Assembly: GCA_014841835.1 (NCBI GenBank)
Contig: JACYUQ010000002.1
Location: 1,200,216 to 1,264,215 of the forward strand
Direction of reading: 5' to 3'
Source of the DNA: Oxalobacteraceae sp. CFBP 13730
GTDB lineage: Bacteria > Pseudomonadota > Gammaproteobacteria > Burkholderiales > Burkholderiaceae_D
DNA: 64,000 bases
Positions 61,369 through 64,000 of the stretch are shown here, piece by piece. Under the pieces are notes generated by a model, which saw only the letters and a program-made list of their open reading frames with translations, was not told where the DNA came from and made no database searches. Within the stretch, counting starts at the first letter, position 1, and every line of letters begins with the position of its first letter. A program made the translations under genes and the position numbers.

Positions 61369-61416
61369 GCTGGCCGTCCCCAGAGACGGTAACGCCACTG
61401 GGAGGCCTTTTAGGCA

Positions 61417-61480
61417 GGATACGAACGGGATACACATGGGATACGGCCAACCGCCGATGGGATACGACAGGATACGAATC
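61417..61480. repeat. 11-bp-phased GGATAC repeat array B
   Basis: GGATAC starts at 61417, 61428, 61439, 61460 and 61470. Spacings are 11, 11, 21 and 10 bp, so all copies face the same side of the helix. Consensus of the full unit is GGATACGRAC plus one base. It lies between the last immunity candidate (61553-61828) and the IS. Confidence 0.75.
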
Positions 61481-61552
61481 ATGGCGGGACCGCGCAGGGG
61501 CGGGACAAGGTGGATTTACTCCTTGCACCGCATACAAATCCAGCCTCGCTCG

Positions 61553-61828
61553 TCAGTAGGGTAGAACGAATGAACCCGCAGCAATCTCAATAACGTCTCC
61601 AGATTGCATTTCAATCTGCAGGGTTTCGGTCCCATCGGCTTGTCGGGTAGGCCCGGTCACCTCATTCACGCTAACACTTCGCCCCCACTCATCTTGTTTC
61701 GGCACTAATAGCCTTACAACATTCTCAGCTGTCAGAGAGACGGCCTCCGATTTTGGATTGAGTAAAGCCAGTATTACGCAAGCACCTTTCCAATCAAATG
61801 CCAGCGAAACAAGAGTCCAATCGTGCAT
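61553..61828 (-). CDS. Candidate immunity protein (for the 61840 toxin tip)
   Basis: A 91-residue product. The sequence opens MHDWTLVSLAFDWKGACV and contains EWGRSVSVNEVTGPTRQADG and IEMQSGDVIEIAAGSF. This pattern belongs to small conserved proteins found in variable toxin loci. It has no signal peptide or membrane helix. The start is 11 bp after the toxin tip on the same strand, the usual toxin-immunity order. Which toxin it blocks is inferred only from adjacency. Confidence 0.6.
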   Translation of the reverse strand: MHDWTLVSLAFDWKGACVILALLNPKSEAVSLTAENVVRLLVPKQDEWGRSVSVNEVTGPTRQADGTETLQIEMQSGDVIEIAAGSFVLPY

Positions 61829-61839
61829 AAATGATCCTT

Positions 61840-62178
61840 TTATTTCCTACCCAAAGGAAGATGCGCCGCCGGCGATTCGGCAGGCACCACATTGCCATTA
61901 ATGTCCAATCGCTGACCTTGTGGGTTGTTTACGTGGCAGTGTGGGCAAGGTCTGCCTGGATGCACCAACAGTCGCTGCTCGCCAGTGACCGGATCAACAA
62001 ACACACCGCGTCCACCTTTAGGGTCTGGACCTTTCAGCTGAAGCCCTTTGTCGCCTGCCAATTTCTCGATCTCCTCTGGAGTTTTCCCTCCAACATCCTT
62101 CGGATCGATGTGCGGCGAGGTCTTTCCATCTCCGCTGTTTGTACCATTAAGGGACCAAGCACGCCAATGATTCCGGGT
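61840..62178 (-). pseudogene. Orphan polymorphic-toxin C-terminal tip (start-less)
   Basis: The frame is open from 62178 (TAG at 62179-62181) to 61840 but has no ATG; a TTG at 62061 would give only 73 residues. The translated text GTNSGDGKTSPHIDPKDV, TPEEIEKLAGDKGL, VDPVTGEQRLLVHPG and HVNNPQGQRLDINGNVV is characteristic of Rhs C-terminal toxin domains. It is a displaced tip without its core, activatable only by recombination onto an Rhs core. Its upstream end abuts the stop of the preceding immunity candidate. Confidence 0.65.
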
Positions 62179-62569
62179 CTATTAACGAACAAGAATTTTG
62201 TTGCAACTTTTGTGAAATTGTCGCTAAGTACTGATCAGTGTCGCGCTCTGTGGGCAAGTGCAGCCACGCCAATTTCTGCCCATACGAAAATGTCAAAAAC
62301 TCGCTTGCCGCTCTTATATCTTTTATGTCTACGGCGAGGTTTTGCCGACTACAAAAGTGCACAAAAGCATTCGGCGTCAATTCCCCTTCTGAAAGACAAA
62401 TCGATAAATTCTCTACATCGGTCTCATCTGGAATCGAGTGATACGGGATCAATACAGTTTCGGGAAAATTAAGCTCATTCCCAATCTCCGCTACCAGACG
62501 ATCAATTTCCTCTATAGATAGCTTGCTACCGGGGTAACCCCATACTTCCAGCTCACGTACGAATATCAT
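62147..62569 (-). CDS. Candidate immunity protein (for the 62566 toxin tip)
   Basis: A 140-residue soluble protein (IFVRELEVWGYPGSKLSIEE, ELTPNAFVHFCSRQNL), rich in acidic residues, with no signal peptide. I do not recognise the family. Its start overlaps the stop of the orphan tip at 62566 by 4 bp (ATGA), the coupling expected of a toxin-immunity pair. Confidence 0.6.
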   Translation of the reverse strand: MIFVRELEVWGYPGSKLSIEEIDRLVAEIGNELNFPETVLIPYHSIPDETDVENLSICLSEGELTPNAFVHFCSRQNLAVDIKDIRAASEFLTFSYGQKLAWLHLPTERDTDQYLATISQKLQQNSCSLIDPESLACLVP

Positions 62570-62904
62570 TGCTTGCCTCCTGGGTAGCGAATTTTGATGT
62601 CCTGACTACCTGGAGGGCGATGAATGTGCAATGCTTGTGCGCCAGTCGTAGTCGAAGTATGCACACCAGCTGTACTGCCGTCATGCAGAGTCTTCTGTCC
62701 ATTCGAACCCATTTCACCTGGCAACGATTCAAGATCCTTTTGCGCATCACCTGTACCATTGACGTGATGGCCTTTCACCGGACGGCCCCGCTTATCAGTT
62801 TCACTAGGCACGCCATCAGTCAATTGGTCTACAGCAGTATCTGTCGTCGTCTTGTCGTCTGCGCTCTTTGTACCTGGAGGGCACTCAGGCTCCGAGCCCT
62901 GCAT
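62566..62904 (-). CDS. Orphan polymorphic-toxin C-terminal tip
   Basis: A 112-residue frame from ATG 62904. The C-terminal half, VHTSTTTGAQALHIHRPPG and SQDIKIRYPGG, resembles Rhs/CDI toxin ends, while the N-terminal half is a polar linker (Thr, Asp, Lys). There is no Rhs core and no signal peptide. The frame is open further upstream, but only through the 11-bp repeat array, which I take as non-coding. It is coupled to the immunity candidate at 62147-62569. Confidence 0.6.
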   Translation of the reverse strand: MQGSEPECPPGTKSADDKTTTDTAVDQLTDGVPSETDKRGRPVKGHHVNGTGDAQKDLESLPGEMGSNGQKTLHDGSTAGVHTSTTTGAQALHIHRPPGSQDIKIRYPGGKQ

Positions 62905-62944
62905 AGTGCAGACACCGGCTAAGGCACAAGCAAGAACGGTGACA

Positions 62945-62999
62945 GGATACGGACCTGATGCAGAAAGGGTGCGAATAGGGTACGAACAAGATACGGCCC
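62945..62999. repeat. 11-bp repeat array A
   Basis: Five consecutive 11-bp units start at 62945, 62956, 62967, 62978 and 62989: GGATACGGACC, TGATGCAGAAA, GGGTGCGAATA, GGGTACGAACA, AGATACGGCCC. They share the consensus of array B at 61417. The period is not a multiple of three, so it is not a coding repeat. It lies between the DUF1493 gene and the orphan toxin tip. Confidence 0.75.
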
Positions 63000-63064
63000 G
63001 ACATCAACTGACGCGAATCGCCGCACCCTATGCCGCTTGTTCACCCCTGCCACTGCACATGTAA

Positions 63065-63424
63065 TCAGCCATTTCCAACATCGTCAGAAAATCTCCCATT
63101 GGAAGCCGCGTTGACCAAATCAGAGATCCTAAGTGGACACAATTTTGCAGATTTCTCTTTGGTGAACAGCTCAACAAAAAACGCTATTGGGCCGCTTGCC
63201 GCTTCCGCACCAAAGTATTTCTGAAAATCAAAGCCTTCTAGGCTGACATTAAACTGTGTTGCAAATCCATTGATCAAGTCGGATGCGTCGTCCCCATCTA
63301 CGCCCAAGTCATGAAAAAGACTTTTACTTAACGTGATTTTTTCGACAGATGTAGAGCGCGCAGCAGCAACATATTCTCTTACAGCGTTCGCGATCATCGC
63401 ACTACTTGACGGAACAGTTTTCAT
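63065..63424 (-). CDS. DUF1493-family protein, candidate immunity protein
   Basis: A 119-residue product from ATG 63424 ([19 protein letters not shown]). [19 protein letters not shown] and [14 protein letters not shown] are the DUF1493 pattern, an acyl-carrier-like four-helix fold. The gene overlaps the Rhs toxin gene by 23 bp, the standard position for the cognate immunity protein. A longer frame reaches 63529 but would lie wholly inside the toxin coding region. Confidence 0.72.
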   Translation of the reverse strand: MKTVPSSSAMIANAVREYVAAARSTSVEKITLSKSLFHDLGVDGDDASDLINGFATQFNVSLEGFDFQKYFGAEAASGPIAFFVELFTKEKSAKLCPLRISDLVNAASNGRFSDDVGNG

Positions 63425-64000
63425 TCTTAATACATTCCTTAATGCATGCTGCGTATTGGGATACGTCGTTGGCAATGATGCCCCAACCAATAAATGGTGC
63501 CCAACGCCCAAGAACACGTCCCAGTACATTTGACGTCGCGAATGGTTTTGCCGTTGTCGGCGCAGGCACAGCCATGGGCAACTTCTGCGGAAGCGCTTTC
63601 GACAAGCCCTTCGAAATTGGTGAAGTACCTGCCGATGCTCCTTTCGGCGAAAAATTCTTTGGAATCGATGGCTGTCCGCCGACCCCTAAACCAACGCCCG
63701 CTGCGGTCTCAAGTCCCATTGCCTTTGCGGCACAATTGCATGGATCCGGGCTCGTAGGCGCGTATCGGTTTGTATTGTAGACATCCGGAATGCCATAACT
63801 AGATACCAAGCCTAATTCATCAGTCTTACTGAGTGGATTACCTTCTACATATGAGTAGGTATTGATGCCGCCTTCAAGTCCGATCGGATCGCTCTGCACA
63901 TACCGCCCCGTCTGCGGATCATAATCCCTAAAGTAATTGTAGTAAAGCCCAGACTCCTTCTCATACACCTGACCTGGAAACCGGAGGTTATACACGAATG
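63402..64000 (-). CDS. Rhs-family polymorphic toxin, C-terminal end (5' part outside window)
   Basis: The frame is open through the right edge. The conserved end of the Rhs core is visible: [52 protein letters not shown] and the autocleavage-type motif TDELGL. The roughly 135-residue variable tip follows. It contains a Cys pair (DPCNC), a Pro/Ala-rich stretch and a hydrophobic segment ([18 protein letters not shown]), and ends in a Cys-containing KECIKNENC tail. The tip's activity is not recognisable. Delivery by a type VI system or another secretion route is expected for the family, but no such genes are in view. Confidence 0.88.
   Translation of the reverse strand, partial: FVYNLRFPGQVYEKESGLYYNYFRDYDPQTGRYVQSDPIGLEGGINTYSYVEGNPLSKTDELGLVSSYGIPDVYNTNRYAPTSPDPCNCAAKAMGLETAAGVGLGVGGQPSIPKNFSPKGASAGTSPISKGLSKALPQKLPMAVPAPTTAKPFATSNVLGRVLGRWAPFIGWGIIANDVSQYAACIKECIKNENCSVK

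Noticed and set aside
62905..63060. Upstream extension of the orphan toxin frame at 62566
   Set aside because: The frame stays open only by crossing the 11-bp repeat array, which has no protein-like composition and no start with a ribosome site.
1..64000. CRISPR array, tRNA or rRNA genes, integron attC sites
   Set aside because: I saw no regularly spaced 20-40-bp direct repeats with spacers, no tRNA cloverleaf with a TTCRANNC arm in the intergenic gaps, and no rRNA sequence. The 11-bp arrays are too short in period to be CRISPR.

Overview
The window looks like chromosome from a high-GC betaproteobacterium of the Burkholderiales, most likely Oxalobacteraceae (Massilia, Telluria or Duganella type). 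Support comes from the gene content: flhDC-controlled flagella combined with CheZ-type chemotaxis, a PEP-CTERM protein, PilU, a proteobacterial succinylase-type dap pathway, and REP-like palindromes. This is inference from gene content; there is no rRNA gene in the window.

Region 1 (1-13155) is a leftward chemotaxis and motility block. In transcription order it reads flhD, flhC, a membrane methyltransferase, motA, motB, a CheZ-like protein, cheY, cheA, cheW, cheR, cheD, cheB, a second cheY, cheZ, and a degenerate-EAL/HDOD protein cut by the left edge. Upstream of flhD lie three 31-nt repeats, each of which reads on the minus strand as a near-consensus FliA (sigma-28) promoter pointing at flhDC, followed by a structured leader.

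Region 2 (13156-32433) is mostly housekeeping. It holds an acyltransferase, a small hydrolase and a GFA-fold protein; htpG with a recognisable sigma-32 promoter; a RidA protein; aminotransferases; a REC-PAS-GGDEF protein; a GlpD-like oxidase; an AraC regulator; and a DUF1275 membrane protein. It ends with the lysine/diaminopimelate genes dapC-dapD-(pilU)-(ArsC-like)-dapE, then prmB, a REP-like doublet and an ABC-F ATPase.

Region 3 (32461-58720) mixes signalling, envelope and metabolic genes. It includes an orphan CheW, a DUF342 protein, an OmpR/EnvZ pair, a dehydratase, a secreted S41-like protein, D-lactate dehydrogenase, and a PEP-CTERM protein behind a sigma-54 promoter. Further along are a large GGDEF-EAL protein, a FeeM-like N-acyl amino acid synthase, PhzF, an MFS pump, a GH97 glycosidase and a QseBC-like two-component system. 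The last part holds CorA, a RimK-like ATP-grasp ligase, two GNAT acetyltransferases and a ParA-like protein without a Walker A lysine. Four genes of this last block share a TTTTTACG(C/G)G element in the same orientation.

Region 4 (about 58.7-64.0 kb) is AT-richer accessory DNA. It has an HD hydrolase, an H-NS-like protein, a complete IS6-family element, and the 3' end of an Rhs polymorphic-toxin locus. That locus reads leftward as Rhs core plus tip toxin, a DUF1493 immunity candidate, an orphan toxin tip with its immunity candidate, and a second start-less toxin tip with its immunity candidate. Two arrays of 11-bp degenerate repeats (GGATACGRAC type) bracket the orphan cassettes. This cassette organisation and the tandem FliA promoters are the most interesting features seen.
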